Source of the DNA: Bacillus sp. Marseille-Q1617
Lineage (GTDB): Bacteria; Bacillota; Bacilli; Bacillales; Bacillaceae_B
NCBI RefSeq assembly: GCF_903645295.1
Contig: NZ_CAHJXM010000001.1
Span: 1,551,501-1,615,500, forward strand
DNA length: 64,000 nt
Direction of reading: 5' to 3'
The notes under the pieces were generated by a model. The model was not told the DNA's origin and searched no databases. It was given only the letters and a program-made list of their open reading frames with translations. A program made the position numbers and the translations under genes. Shown piece after piece: positions 26,829 to 35,756 of the stretch; position 1 is the first letter of the stretch, and each line of letters starts with the position of its first letter.

Positions 26829-28289
26829 ATGAGATTGCACACTTTGCTGGAAGTACTTCCGTTTTATAAAGTACATGGTGAAGGAAATCCGGCTATTTCA
26901 AACATCGCTAATCACCATAAGAAAGTAAGGGATGGTGACTTATTTATCTGCATTCAAGGACTGGAGGTCGACAGCCACTCCCTTGCCCATGTTGCAGAGA
27001 TGAATGGTGCAGCTGCTATTCTTGCAGAAAGGAAAGTGGATGTTCATATACCCGTCATCCTTGTACCGGACACTAAAAAAGCCATGGCTGTGCTATCGGA
27101 TTATTTCTATAAACAGCCTTCACATCAATTATTGCTGGTGGGTGTGACCGGCACGAATGGTAAGACGACAACCACGCATCTCATCGATCAGGTTTTTACC
27201 GGTAACGGAATAAAAACCGGCCTTATCGGTACGATGCATATTAAAGCGGGCGACGAGCTCGAGGTGAGTCATAATACGACGCCGGATAGTTTGACCCTGC
27301 AGCAGACGTTCTACCGATTTTGTCAGAAAGGGATTACTTCTGCCATTATGGAAGTTTCTTCGCATGCCCTTGATCAGGGCAGGGTGCATGGATGTGATTA
27401 CGATATTGCAGTTTTCACAAATTTATCGCAGGACCACCTGGATTATCATCGCACCATGGATGAGTATCGGAATGCGAAAGGCTTATTGTTCTCTCAATTA
27501 GGAAATACTTATTTTAAAAAATCACCTAAATATGCCATTATCAATTTGGATGATGATTCAGCTGAATATTTTATCCGATCTACTGCAGCACATGTGTTCA
27601 CATACGGCTTAACAAATGAAGCCGATTTCTATGCTAAAGACCTAGAGTTGAAATCCTCGGAATCTTCCTTTAGGCTGGTGAGTCCGTTCGGGGAGAAGGA
27701 AATGGTCCTTAACATGGCAGGCAGGTTCAATGTATACAACGCATTAGCTGCCATTGCTGCAGCATCGGCTGCCGGCATCCCCATCGAACAAAGTGTAAAG
27801 GTCCTGGAAAAAGCACAGGGGGTCAGAGGAAGGTTTGAATCAGTCGCTGAAGGCAAGCCTTTTTCAGTGATCGTTGATTATGCTCATACACCGGACGGTT
27901 TGAAAAATGTGCTGGAAACCATTCAATCCATTACTGAAGGTGAAATCATCGTTGTAGTCGGATGCGGAGGGGACAGGGATAAAATCAAACGTCCCATCAT
28001 GGCTGAAATTGCATGTGACTACGGTGATTTTGCAATCTTCACCTCGGATAATCCCCGTACTGAAAATCCGAGGGATATCTTGAAAGATATGGAAGCGGGG
28101 GTTGTCGGCAAACAATATAAGTTGATTGCCGATCGAAAAGACGCGATAAAAGAAGCTATTCTTCGTGCAAAAGAAGGAGACATTGTGCTCATTGCCGGTA
28201 AAGGGCATGAAACCTATCAAATAATCGGGCATGATGTATATGATTTTGATGACCGTGATGTTGCAAGACAAATCATAAGGGAGATGTAA
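26829..28289 (+). CDS. murE: UDP-MurNAc-tripeptide synthetase (meso-DAP adding) MurE
   Basis: 486 residues. N-domain with FICIQGLEVDSHSL, ATP loop [13 protein letters not shown], central HALDQGRVHGCDYD and FTNLSQDHLDYH, and C-domain VIVDYAHTPDGL. The DNPRTENP motif is the signature for meso-diaminopimelate rather than lysine. GAGGAG is about 8 nt before ATG 26829 (5 nt before ATG 26826). Three bases separate it from the next gene. Confidence 0.97.
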   Translation: MRLHTLLEVLPFYKVHGEGNPAISNIANHHKKVRDGDLFICIQGLEVDSHSLAHVAEMNGAAAILAERKVDVHIPVILVPDTKKAMAVLSDYFYKQPSHQLLLVGVTGTNGKTTTTHLIDQVFTGNGIKTGLIGTMHIKAGDELEVSHNTTPDSLTLQQTFYRFCQKGITSAIMEVSSHALDQGRVHGCDYDIAVFTNLSQDHLDYHRTMDEYRNAKGLLFSQLGNTYFKKSPKYAIINLDDDSAEYFIRSTAAHVFTYGLTNEADFYAKDLELKSSESSFRLVSPFGEKEMVLNMAGRFNVYNALAAIAAASAAGIPIEQSVKVLEKAQGVRGRFESVAEGKPFSVIVDYAHTPDGLKNVLETIQSITEGEIIVVVGCGGDRDKIKRPIMAEIACDYGDFAIFTSDNPRTENPRDILKDMEAGVVGKQYKLIADRKDAIKEAILRAKEGDIVLIAGKGHETYQIIGHDVYDFDDRDVARQIIREM

Positions 28290-28291
28290 CC

Positions 28292-28708
28292 ATGCTCGTT
28301 TATGATGATGTTAAGAAGTTGTTTCCGAAAACACGCGGCGTCGGTCTGCAGGGGATAGGATTCCATAAGGTTTCCTCTTTGCCGGATGTAAGATTGGAAA
28401 GGGGCTTATATATTCCATTGGAGTCTCATGAAAAGCTTTTTGAGAGCATAAATAATGGTGCAGTCGCTTCTCTTTGGCAGGGAAGTGAAAAGGTCCCTTT
28501 ATTCGTACCGAATCATTTTCCGTTGTTCATTGTGGAAGATGTCCATTCAGCTTATCGTGAACTAATACAATATTACAAACAAAAAAACAATCAAGAAAAG
28601 TGGGAAATTATGACGAAGTTTATATGTGGTAATGAATCTGATTTATTCGAAACAGTTGACGCAGAGTTTTTTGAAGTTTTGAACCTGAAGAAGAAAGGAG
28701 GGGAATAA
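28292..28708 (+). CDS. Stand-alone Mur-ligase N-terminal-domain-like protein
   Basis: 138 residues between murE and mraY, a position empty in B. subtilis. The pattern [14 protein letters not shown]...[13 protein letters not shown]...[31 protein letters not shown] follows the N-terminal UDP-binding domain of MurE/MurF (DSR..pGdLFvaL, A...GA.a.l, vvVdD...Al..la..Y). The ATP-grasping GTNGKT centre and the C-terminal domain are absent, so it cannot be a ligase by itself. It overlaps no gene and starts 3 bp after murE, hence coupled. A binding or regulatory role in precursor synthesis is only inference. Confidence 0.85.
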   Translation: MLVYDDVKKLFPKTRGVGLQGIGFHKVSSLPDVRLERGLYIPLESHEKLFESINNGAVASLWQGSEKVPLFVPNHFPLFIVEDVHSAYRELIQYYKQKNNQEKWEIMTKFICGNESDLFETVDAEFFEVLNLKKKGGE

Positions 28709-28709
28709 A

Positions 28710-29684
28710 GTGCTGGAACAAGTTATCTTTTTTACAATCATAATGGCGTTTCTGATAACTGTGCTTCTGGCTCCAATCTTTATTCCCTTCTTACGAAGAT
28801 TGAAGTTTGGCCAGAGTATCCGGGATGAAGGTCCCCAGTCCCACCAAAAGAAAACAGGGACTCCCACGATGGGGGGGATTGTATTCCTGCTTTCCATTAT
28901 CATCACGACCTTTGTGATGACAGGCAAATATTCAGAGCCTGGACCAGAGACATATTTATTGCTTCTTGTCACAGTCGGGTTTGGATTGCTTGGATTCCTG
29001 GATGACTTCATTAAAGTTGTCATGAAACGTAACCTGGGATTGACCTCCAAGCAGAAGCTTCTGGGGCAGATTGTAATATCGGCTATATTTTATTTCATCT
29101 TTAAACAAAACGACTTTCCTACGACTGTATCCATTCCTTTGACAGACTTTTCTTTTGATCTCGGATGGTTTTATGTCGTGTTCATCGTATTCTGGCTGGT
29201 CGGTTTTTCAAATGCCGTGAATATTACAGACGGCCTGGATGGATTGGTATCAGGTACATCGGCTATTGCTTTTGGTGCCTTGGCAGTTCTTGCCTGGAAT
29301 CAAGGCCAATATGATGTTGCGATATTCGGTGTGGCTGTAGTCGGAGCGGTACTTGGGTTCCTGGTGTTTAACGCTCACCCTGCCAAGGTTTTCATGGGTG
29401 ATACCGGTTCATTGGCACTAGGTGGAGCGATTGCAACGATTGCCATCTTAACGAAATTAGAGATTATCCTGATCCTGATCGGCGGGGTCTTTGTCATCGA
29501 AACATTGTCAGTGATATTACAAGTTGCTTCGTTTAAAACGACTGGAAAACGAATCTTCAAAATGAGTCCTCTTCATCATCACTACGAACTTGTCGGGTGG
29601 TCTGAATGGAGAGTCGTCGTTACATTTTGGACGGTTGGTTTGCTTTTTGCCGTATTAGGAATCTATATCGAGGTGTGGTTATAA
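28710..29684 (+). CDS. mraY: Phospho-MurNAc-pentapeptide transferase MraY
   Basis: 324-residue integral membrane enzyme with about 10 spans that makes lipid I on undecaprenyl phosphate. Diagnostic stretches: [17 protein letters not shown] (DDxxK), [24 protein letters not shown], and the C-terminal SPLHHHYEL histidine motif. GTG start 28710 after AAAGGAGGGGAAT. The stop is immediately followed by the murD TTG. Confidence 0.97.
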   Translation: MLEQVIFFTIIMAFLITVLLAPIFIPFLRRLKFGQSIRDEGPQSHQKKTGTPTMGGIVFLLSIIITTFVMTGKYSEPGPETYLLLLVTVGFGLLGFLDDFIKVVMKRNLGLTSKQKLLGQIVISAIFYFIFKQNDFPTTVSIPLTDFSFDLGWFYVVFIVFWLVGFSNAVNITDGLDGLVSGTSAIAFGALAVLAWNQGQYDVAIFGVAVVGAVLGFLVFNAHPAKVFMGDTGSLALGGAIATIAILTKLEIILILIGGVFVIETLSVILQVASFKTTGKRIFKMSPLHHHYELVGWSEWRVVVTFWTVGLLFAVLGIYIEVWL

Positions 29685-31034
29685 TTGAAGAAAATTACGA
29701 AGTTTAAACACAAAAAAGTTCTTGTACTGGGGTTGGCAAAGAGCGGGGTAAGCGCCGCTTCCTTACTACATAAGCTCGAAGCTTTTGTCACAGTGAATGA
29801 TCGAAAGCCGTTGGCGGAAAATCCCGAGGCTCAGGGTCTTCTGCAGGAAGGAATCAAAGTGATCTGTGGAAGCCATCCGATCGAGCTGTTGGACGAAGGT
29901 TTTGAATATGTCGTCAAAAATCCGGGTATTCCCTATCATAATCCTCTAATAAAAAGGGCGGTTGAAAAAGGGATCCCCGTCATTACAGAGGTGGAGCTTG
30001 CTTATTTAGTATCAGAAGCAGAAATGATCGGCATCACCGGGACGAATGGTAAAACGACGACTACCACTTTACTTTATGAAATCCTGAATGAGGACAGACA
30101 GCAGCCCCTGATTGCGGGTAATATCGGAACAGTGGCCTCGGAAGTGGCACAAAAAGCGAAAAAAGATGAAAAGATGGTGGTGGAATTATCCTCCTTCCAA
30201 CTAATGGGGATCGAGGAATTCTCCCCTCATATCGCGATCATTACGAACTTATATGATGCACATTTGGATTACCACGGTCATATCGAGGAGTATTGGAACG
30301 CTAAAGCCAATATTACAAAGAATCAAACAGAAAAGGATTATTTGATTGTCAATCAAGACCAGGAGCATCTTTTAAACGTCACAGCATTCACCAAGGCATC
30401 CATCATTCCTTTTTCCACTACCCAGGAAGCGGAAGAAGGAGCTTATATAAAAGATGGGGCAATCTATTTTAAGCAGGAACGTATCGGTGAATTATCCGCT
30501 GTTGTATTACCCGGTGCTCACAACCTTGAGAATATCCTTTGCGCAGTCGCGGCTTCAAAATTATATGGAGTCTCTAATGACAGCATCATGAATGTGCTTG
30601 GTACTTTTACAGGTGTGAAGCACCGTACTCAATTTGTAAAAGAAGTGAGTGGAAGAAAATTTTATAACGATTCCAAAGCGACAAACATTCTTGCGACCAA
30701 AAGTGCCCTTAATGCCTTTGACGGTCCTACCATTTTATTGGCAGGGGGTTTGGACAGGGGGAACGCTTTTGATGACCTTATTCCTCATTTGAAAAATGTG
30801 AAGACGCTGGTCACATTTGGTGAAACGGCTGATAAATTACAGCAAACTGGTCAACAGGCAGGGATACAAACCATTATTCGTGTCGATAATGTTGAGAAGG
30901 CAGTGCCGGCTGCTTATGAACATTCAGAAGCTGGTGATGTGATCTTGTTATCTCCGGCATGTGCAAGCTGGGATCAATATCGAACTTTTGAAGAACGCGG
31001 TGACATTTTTATTAAAGCGGTGCATAACCTTTAA
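29685..31034 (+). CDS. murD: UDP-MurNAc-L-alanine:D-glutamate ligase MurD
   Basis: 449 residues. N-terminal Rossmann domain [16 protein letters not shown] loop [35 protein letters not shown] and [11 protein letters not shown] are typical. TTG start abuts the mraY stop with AGGTGTGG upstream, so expression depends on coupling to mraY. In B. subtilis this is followed by spoVE and then murG. Confidence 0.96.
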   Translation: MKKITKFKHKKVLVLGLAKSGVSAASLLHKLEAFVTVNDRKPLAENPEAQGLLQEGIKVICGSHPIELLDEGFEYVVKNPGIPYHNPLIKRAVEKGIPVITEVELAYLVSEAEMIGITGTNGKTTTTTLLYEILNEDRQQPLIAGNIGTVASEVAQKAKKDEKMVVELSSFQLMGIEEFSPHIAIITNLYDAHLDYHGHIEEYWNAKANITKNQTEKDYLIVNQDQEHLLNVTAFTKASIIPFSTTQEAEEGAYIKDGAIYFKQERIGELSAVVLPGAHNLENILCAVAASKLYGVSNDSIMNVLGTFTGVKHRTQFVKEVSGRKFYNDSKATNILATKSALNAFDGPTILLAGGLDRGNAFDDLIPHLKNVKTLVTFGETADKLQQTGQQAGIQTIIRVDNVEKAVPAAYEHSEAGDVILLSPACASWDQYRTFEERGDIFIKAVHNL

Positions 31035-31076
31035 TAAGGGCTTGTCATAAAAAAGCAAAATTACTAAAACAACCAG

Positions 31077-31157
31077 AAAGGCAATCTAAGAAATTGAACA
31101 GTATGTATTGCTTGAAACGGCTCAAATACGTCTATTCGAGGTGTTAAGATTGCCTTT
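31077..31157 (+). promoter_or_regulatory. Inverted repeat enclosing the spoVE start codon
   Basis: AAAGGCAATCT (31077-31087) and AGATTGCCTTT (31147-31157) are exact 11-bp complements 59 nt apart; the right arm covers the spoVE TTG at 31150. In a transcript reading through from murD, the pair could close over the start; a promoter between the arms would give mRNA without the left arm. Confidence 0.55.
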
Positions 31158-32250
31158 AAAAAAATCGACTCCCGATTTTATCCTAATCATCGTCACCCTT
31201 ACACTTTTAGCTGTGGGGCTGATCATGGTTTACAGTGCAAGTGCGGTATGGGCGGATTATAAATTTGATGATTCATTTTTCTTTGCCAAAAGACAATTGC
31301 TCTTTGCAGCTGTAGGGGTCTTTGCCATGTTCTTCATTATGAATGTGGAATATTGGACCTGGAAAAACTGGGCGAAAGTCCTTATCATCATTTGTTTTGT
31401 CCTATTGGTGCTGGTATTGATCCCCGGTATCGGAGTTCTTAGAAACGGATCCCGGAGCTGGATTGGAGTCGGGGCATTTTCCATTCAGCCTTCAGAGTTC
31501 ATGAAACTGGCTATGATTGCGTTCCTCGCCAAATATCTATCTGAAAATCAGAAATATATCACATCCTTCAGAAAAGGAGTGCTCCCTTCTTTACTGCTGG
31601 TGTTTTCAGCGTTTGGTATGATCATGCTCCAGCCTGATTTAGGGACAGGTACCGTGATGGTGGGGACCTGTGTGGTGATGATCTTCATTTCCGGAGCCAG
31701 GGTCATGCATTTTGCTTGGCTGGGGATCGCAGGATTGGCAGGGTTCGCTGCATTGGTTCTTTCGGCACCCTACAGGATAAAACGGATCACCTCGTTCCTT
31801 GATCCCTGGGAGGATCCATTGAACAGCGGCTTTCAAATCATTCAATCACTGTATGCAATCGGTCCAGGGGGGCTGTTTGGATTGGGGCTTGGTGAAAGCA
31901 GACAGAAGTTCTTCTATCTGCCTGAACCACAAAATGACTTTATCTTTGCTATATTGGCAGAGGAATTGGGTTTCATCGGCGGGACATTTGTACTTCTGCT
32001 GTTTTCCCTGATACTGTGGCGGGGTGTGCGTATTGCACTCGGTGCCCCCGATTTGTTTGGAAGCTTCCTGGCTGTTGGAATCGTGTCGATGATTGCGATT
32101 CAAGTCATGATCAATGTGGGAGTTGTAACCGGATTGATGCCTGTAACGGGTATCACCCTTCCATTCCTCAGCTACGGGGGATCTTCATTGACCCTCATGC
32201 TCATGGCCGTGGGAGTTCTGCTGAATATCAGTCGATATTCAAGACATTAA
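31150..32250 (+). CDS. spoVE: SEDS-family cortex glycosyltransferase / elongation protein SpoVE
   Basis: 366 residues, the same as B. subtilis SpoVE, with about 10 spans. SEDS motifs: VYSASAVWADYKFDDSFFF, GSRSWIGVGAFSIQPSE, QPDLGT, and GVVTGLMPVTGITLPFLSYGGSS. Polymerises glycan for the spore cortex with SpoVD. TTG 31150 has GAGGTG 6 nt before it and aligns with the B. subtilis start; upstream GTG 31141 lacks a site. A long terminator hairpin follows, and murG is not downstream. Confidence 0.95.
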   Translation: MPLKKSTPDFILIIVTLTLLAVGLIMVYSASAVWADYKFDDSFFFAKRQLLFAAVGVFAMFFIMNVEYWTWKNWAKVLIIICFVLLVLVLIPGIGVLRNGSRSWIGVGAFSIQPSEFMKLAMIAFLAKYLSENQKYITSFRKGVLPSLLLVFSAFGMIMLQPDLGTGTVMVGTCVVMIFISGARVMHFAWLGIAGLAGFAALVLSAPYRIKRITSFLDPWEDPLNSGFQIIQSLYAIGPGGLFGLGLGESRQKFFYLPEPQNDFIFAILAEELGFIGGTFVLLLFSLILWRGVRIALGAPDLFGSFLAVGIVSMIAIQVMINVGVVTGLMPVTGITLPFLSYGGSSLTLMLMAVGVLLNISRYSRH

Positions 32251-32253
32251 CCA

Positions 32254-32347
32254 AAAAAAGATTGGCTTCATCATACATTCAGTAAAATCCTTCCCTCGAT
32301 GCAGAGTAAGGTTGGGCTGAATGTATGATTGAGAGTCAATCTTTTTT
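32254..32347 (+). terminator. Long imperfect terminator hairpin after spoVE
   Basis: AAAAAAGATTGGCTTCATCATACATTCAG (split arms, 32254-32282) pairs with CTGAATGTATGAT...GTCAATCTTTTTT (32317-32347); a T tract ends it. Ends the murE-spoVE transcription unit. Confidence 0.82.
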
Positions 32348-32393
32348 GCTGTCTTTTATATCTATTGATGTTAATAAGTGCTGCCATTTTAGT

Positions 32394-32507
32394 GTTCCAG
32401 CAGTTGATTCGAGTGAAAGACGAAGACTCCTGCGGGGGATGCCGCCAATGTGAGGGGCTCACGGGCTGCCCGCGGAAAGCGAAGTCTTGCACAGAAATCA
32501 ACAGCGG
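32394..32507 (+). repeat. Dispersed repeat, family B, copy 2 (internal deletion)
   Basis: Same termini as the 15221 copy (GTTCCAGCAGTTGATT left; GAAGTCTTGCACAGAAATC, AACAGCGG right) but without about 22 bp of the GACCCCGCAGGCGAAGCCGA core. It lies directly behind the spoVE terminator. Confidence 0.87.
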
Positions 32508-33000
32508 CCAGGAGAGGTATTTTTACTTAAAATCTTCGTAGAGTGAAAATAGTACTAATACGAAAATTTTATTGAAATAACAATAGGATATTTGAAGGTT
32601 AGATGTTACAATTAATTACATAAATGCAACCTGTGTAAGGGTTTCGGTTTTCAATAATATAGGAGGTTATATTACTTTTTTTAACCAAAACTTTTACAAT
32701 TCAATGACATCCTTTCATAACATGGAATTCGTGTTTAAAATAGAAGGAAAGAGTGTAATATACAAGATGTTGTTCTCTTTTTAGATTCCATGTAATGTAC
32801 ATAAATATCATTTGAGATTTTCATTATGTTTGATGTTGTCAAGGGAATGTAAAATGACCTTTCAAATTGATAACCGTCCTATTCTCTTTCACATACTTTG
32901 CCTTCACACTGACAAAGAAGGTAACTCGGACAAGAGTACTTTCATTTTTAGGCGTGACGACCATGCCCCATAAATACGAAATGAAATTGAGGAAAACGTA
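32508..33000. other. Non-coding stretch where murG-murB would be expected
   Basis: AT-rich 490-bp stretch before divIB. No frame longer than about 20 codons has a ribosome-binding site, and I see no piece of murG (GGTGGH motifs) or murB. It holds a 9-bp inverted repeat (ACATGGAAT 32720-32728 / ATTCCATGT 32785-32793) and an isolated AGGAGG at 32661, but no convincing promoter. It may carry the divIB promoter. Confidence 0.6.
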
Positions 33001-33813
33001 ATGAGAAAAGAAAATGTTGTTTCCATTGAAGAAAGAATCCCCAAACTGAAACAGCACAGAAAAAAGAAAGCAAACAGAAGGCTGCTATTCTTACTGACAC
33101 TTTTCCTGATCATGATTTTATCTGTTATTTATTTCCAATCACCGCTGAGTCATGTGAAAACAATCGAGGTCAAGGGAAATGAAATTGTCTCCAGTGAAAC
33201 GATTCTTTCTGAAAGCAAGCTTAAACCGGGAATGAATCTCTGGAGCGTCAATAAAAATGAAACTGCTGAACGATTAAATAAACTTCCTGAGGTAAAGAGT
33301 GCAGAAGTCAAATTGTCTTTTCCCAATTCCTTTGTGATTGAAGTGGATGAATTAGGCAAAAAAGCCTATCTCCTAAAAGATAATAAGTTTCTGATCATCC
33401 TTGAAAATGGTAAGGTCCTGAATAAAGGAACAGAATCCATCCCTGTAGATGCTCCGCTCCTAAGAGGGTTCAAAGAGGACAAGACACTCAAAAAGATGAT
33501 CTCGGAACTGGGGGAGCTTCCCAAAGAGGTTCAGCACCTGATCTCAGAAATAAACTTAGTGCCAAAGAAGACGGATCAATACCATTTGACATTATTTATG
33601 AATGACGGTTATGAAGTAAGTGCGACGATTCGTACATTTTCAGAGAAAATGGAGCATTACCCATCGATTGTCAGTCAATTGGACCCTTCCAAAAAAGGGA
33701 TCATTGATCTGGAAGTAGGCTCTTATTTCAGATCATATGAAACGGAAGCAGAAGCAGAAAGTGAAGCACAAGAGCAAGGCGAAGGAGATGATGGGGATGA
33801 AAGTGAAGGGTAA
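33001..33813 (+). CDS. divIB: Cell division protein DivIB (FtsQ)
   Basis: 270 residues: basic cytoplasmic N-terminus, one span (about 28-48), POTRA domain starting SPLSHVKTIEVKGNEIVSSE, beta domain and a very acidic Glu-rich tail (EAEAESEAQEQGEGDDG) which is common in DivIB. Stabilises the FtsL-DivIC complex at the septum. GAGGAAA precedes the ATG. The 3' end overlaps ylxW. Confidence 0.95.
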   Translation: MRKENVVSIEERIPKLKQHRKKKANRRLLFLLTLFLIMILSVIYFQSPLSHVKTIEVKGNEIVSSETILSESKLKPGMNLWSVNKNETAERLNKLPEVKSAEVKLSFPNSFVIEVDELGKKAYLLKDNKFLIILENGKVLNKGTESIPVDAPLLRGFKEDKTLKKMISELGELPKEVQHLISEINLVPKKTDQYHLTLFMNDGYEVSATIRTFSEKMEHYPSIVSQLDPSKKGIIDLEVGSYFRSYETEAEAESEAQEQGEGDDGDESEG

Positions 33814-34498
33814 ACATGTTATCCTCTCTCTCGTAAGTTTAGTGCTTGGTTTCATCCTTGCTTTTTCTTACAGCCTTGCCAATACTAAAGAAGCAGGACT
33901 GGGAAAACGCAGTAACGGTCAATGGAAGCAGGAAGAAGAACTTAGGGATCAGATCCTCTCCCAGCAGCAGAAGAATAATAACCTGCAGGAACGGCTCTAT
34001 GAAAAACAGGAAAGAGTAGTCAATATGGAAAAGGAGTTCTCTAAAGAAAAGCAAATTTACTTCAACCTTGCTGAAGAAGCAGAGAAGTACCGCATGTTCT
34101 TAGGGAAAACCAAAGTCAAAGGTCCGGGAGTGAAAGTGACACTCTCAGATTCTGACTATAAACCAAACGAAGATAACGCAAACAATTATATTGTTCATGA
34201 ACACCATATTTTCAAGGTAATAAATGAATTGTATATTGCCGGAGCCTCTGCAGTTTCCATAAACGGACAGAGACTGAAACATGATTCATACGTTTTGTGC
34301 TATGGTCCGGTCATACAAATCGATGGGGTTGAATACCCGGCTCCGTTTGAGATCACAGCCATCGGAGATCCGGAGGTACTCTCTTCTGCCATGAATATAA
34401 CTGGTGGGGTAAAAGATCAATTGGTGAATGAGAATATTGAATTCTCCTTGGAAAAGAAAACAGATATTGTTCTGGAACCACTAATCGGTGAATCATGA
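33797..34498 (+). CDS. ylxW: DUF881 membrane protein YlxW
   Basis: 233 residues: N-terminal span (about 6-25), coiled coil (about 35-90) and DUF881 domain with GPGVKVTLSDSDY and YIVHEHHIFKVINELY ... NGQRLKHDSY. Matches B. subtilis YlxW. ATG 33797 is chosen since earlier in-frame ATGs (33788, 33791) sit on top of the GGAG site. It overlaps divIB by 17 bp. Tandem paralogue of ylxX; role in division cluster unknown. Confidence 0.93.
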   Translation: MKVKGKHVILSLVSLVLGFILAFSYSLANTKEAGLGKRSNGQWKQEEELRDQILSQQQKNNNLQERLYEKQERVVNMEKEFSKEKQIYFNLAEEAEKYRMFLGKTKVKGPGVKVTLSDSDYKPNEDNANNYIVHEHHIFKVINELYIAGASAVSINGQRLKHDSYVLCYGPVIQIDGVEYPAPFEITAIGDPEVLSSAMNITGGVKDQLVNENIEFSLEKKTDIVLEPLIGES

Positions 34499-34548
34499 AG
34501 TTTGCACTCCAATAAAAGGATAGTGATTGGAAAGCAAGGTGAAGGGGA

Positions 34549-35277
34549 ATGGACAACAAGCTTAAAGCGAGTTTTACGGTTATCACCATCATCATCGGTT
34601 TCATGATTGCCATTCAATTCCAAACAGTCAAGGAACCTGTTGTCCGTGATACGAGAGACATTTGGGAATTAAGAGATGCATTGCTGAAAGAGAAAGAATT
34701 GAACTCGAGTCTGCTTGAGGAAATGCGAGCTGTGGAAGAAAAGCTTGAAACGTATGAAACAGAGAGAAAAGCAAGTCCTGAGCAGGCACTGAAACAAACG
34801 CTGGAAGAACTGAAAACAGAAGCAGGTTTAACCGAGAAAAAAGGTGCCGGCCTGATTCTGACGATCGAACCTGCCATGGAAGAAATACTGCTGGGTGAAA
34901 AAGTACGTAGCGTGTCCCCGCAGCTCCTTGAAAGGTTAGTCAATGAATTAAATCAATATGATGCGATGGATATCTCGATTGACGGACATCGTTTAATCAA
35001 TTCATCGGTAATCCGGGATATAAACGGGGAAACAAATGTAGACGGTTACTCCATTACCAAAATCCCTTTTGAAGTCAGAGTATTGACAAAGGATCTTGAA
35101 ACGGCTCAAAAATTGTATAACCGGATGCAGGTGTCACAATCTGTTGAGGATTTCTTTATCGATAATCTCAGGGTATCCATATCCAAGCCGTTAGAAGAAG
35201 TGGTTTTACCGGCATATGAAGATACAATCCGTGTCCGCTATATGGAACCGGTAAGTGAAAGAGGAGGTAACGGATAA
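34549..35277 (+). CDS. ylxX: DUF881 membrane protein YlxX
   Basis: 242 residues with the same plan as YlxW: span (about 8-24), coiled coil (45-105), DUF881 domain (GAGLILTIEP, SPQLLERLVNELNQYDAMDISIDGHR). GCAAGGTGAAGGGG precedes the ATG. Ends 1 bp before the sbp ATG, so coupled. Confidence 0.93.
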   Translation: MDNKLKASFTVITIIIGFMIAIQFQTVKEPVVRDTRDIWELRDALLKEKELNSSLLEEMRAVEEKLETYETERKASPEQALKQTLEELKTEAGLTEKKGAGLILTIEPAMEEILLGEKVRSVSPQLLERLVNELNQYDAMDISIDGHRLINSSVIRDINGETNVDGYSITKIPFEVRVLTKDLETAQKLYNRMQVSQSVEDFFIDNLRVSISKPLEEVVLPAYEDTIRVRYMEPVSERGGNG

Positions 35278-35278
35278 T

Positions 35279-35641
35279 ATGTGGCTTCCCGTTTTAGGGT
35301 TGCTAGTAGGGGTCATACTCGGCCTCCTTACGGATATTAGAATTCCAGATGAATACTCGAATTATTTATCGATAGCAGTTCTCGCAGCTTTGGATACGCT
35401 GTTTGGCGGAATCCGTGCTCACCTCCAAAATATATACGATGATAAAGTCTTTGTTTCGGGATTCTTTTTTAATATTTTACTAGCAGCAAGTTTAGCTTTT
35501 CTAGGGGTCCATCTTGGTGTAGACTTATATTTGGCAGCTGTTTTTGCTTTTGGAGTCAGATTATTCCAAAACATAGCAGTCATCAGACGGATACTCATAA
35601 GCAATTGGACTACTAATCAAGAAAAAAGAGAAAAAAATTAG
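35279..35641 (+). CDS. sbp: Small basic protein Sbp (DUF1290)
   Basis: 120-residue membrane protein with three to four spans, matching Sbp of B. subtilis (LGLLTDIRIPDEYSNYLSIAVLAALDTLFGGIRA). ATG 35279 follows GGAGGTAACGG inside the ylxX end. Function unknown; always just before ftsA in Bacilli. Confidence 0.94.
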   Translation: MWLPVLGLLVGVILGLLTDIRIPDEYSNYLSIAVLAALDTLFGGIRAHLQNIYDDKVFVSGFFFNILLAASLAFLGVHLGVDLYLAAVFAFGVRLFQNIAVIRRILISNWTTNQEKREKN

Positions 35642-35662
35642 AATTTTAAAAGGGAATCGTTT

Positions 35663-35695
35663 TTGTCACGACGAATATCTTATTTAAGATATACT
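35663..35695 (+). promoter_or_regulatory. Possible promoter region for ftsAZ
   Basis: TTGTCA (35663-35668) followed at 16 nt by TAAGAT (35685-35690), or at 21 nt by TATACT (35690-35695). The first has better spacing, the second a better -10. Transcription start would be about 60 bp before ftsA. Confidence 0.4.
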
Positions 35696-35756
35696 TAGAA
35701 TTGAGACTATCTAGGGTTGTTGTTCCCATAAACATTCTTTAAGGAGGTGCCATAGA

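Noticed and set aside
32508..33000. Remnants of murG or murB
   Set aside because: No stretch in either strand translates to recognisable MurG or MurB motifs. Very old, fully degraded remnants cannot be excluded by eye.
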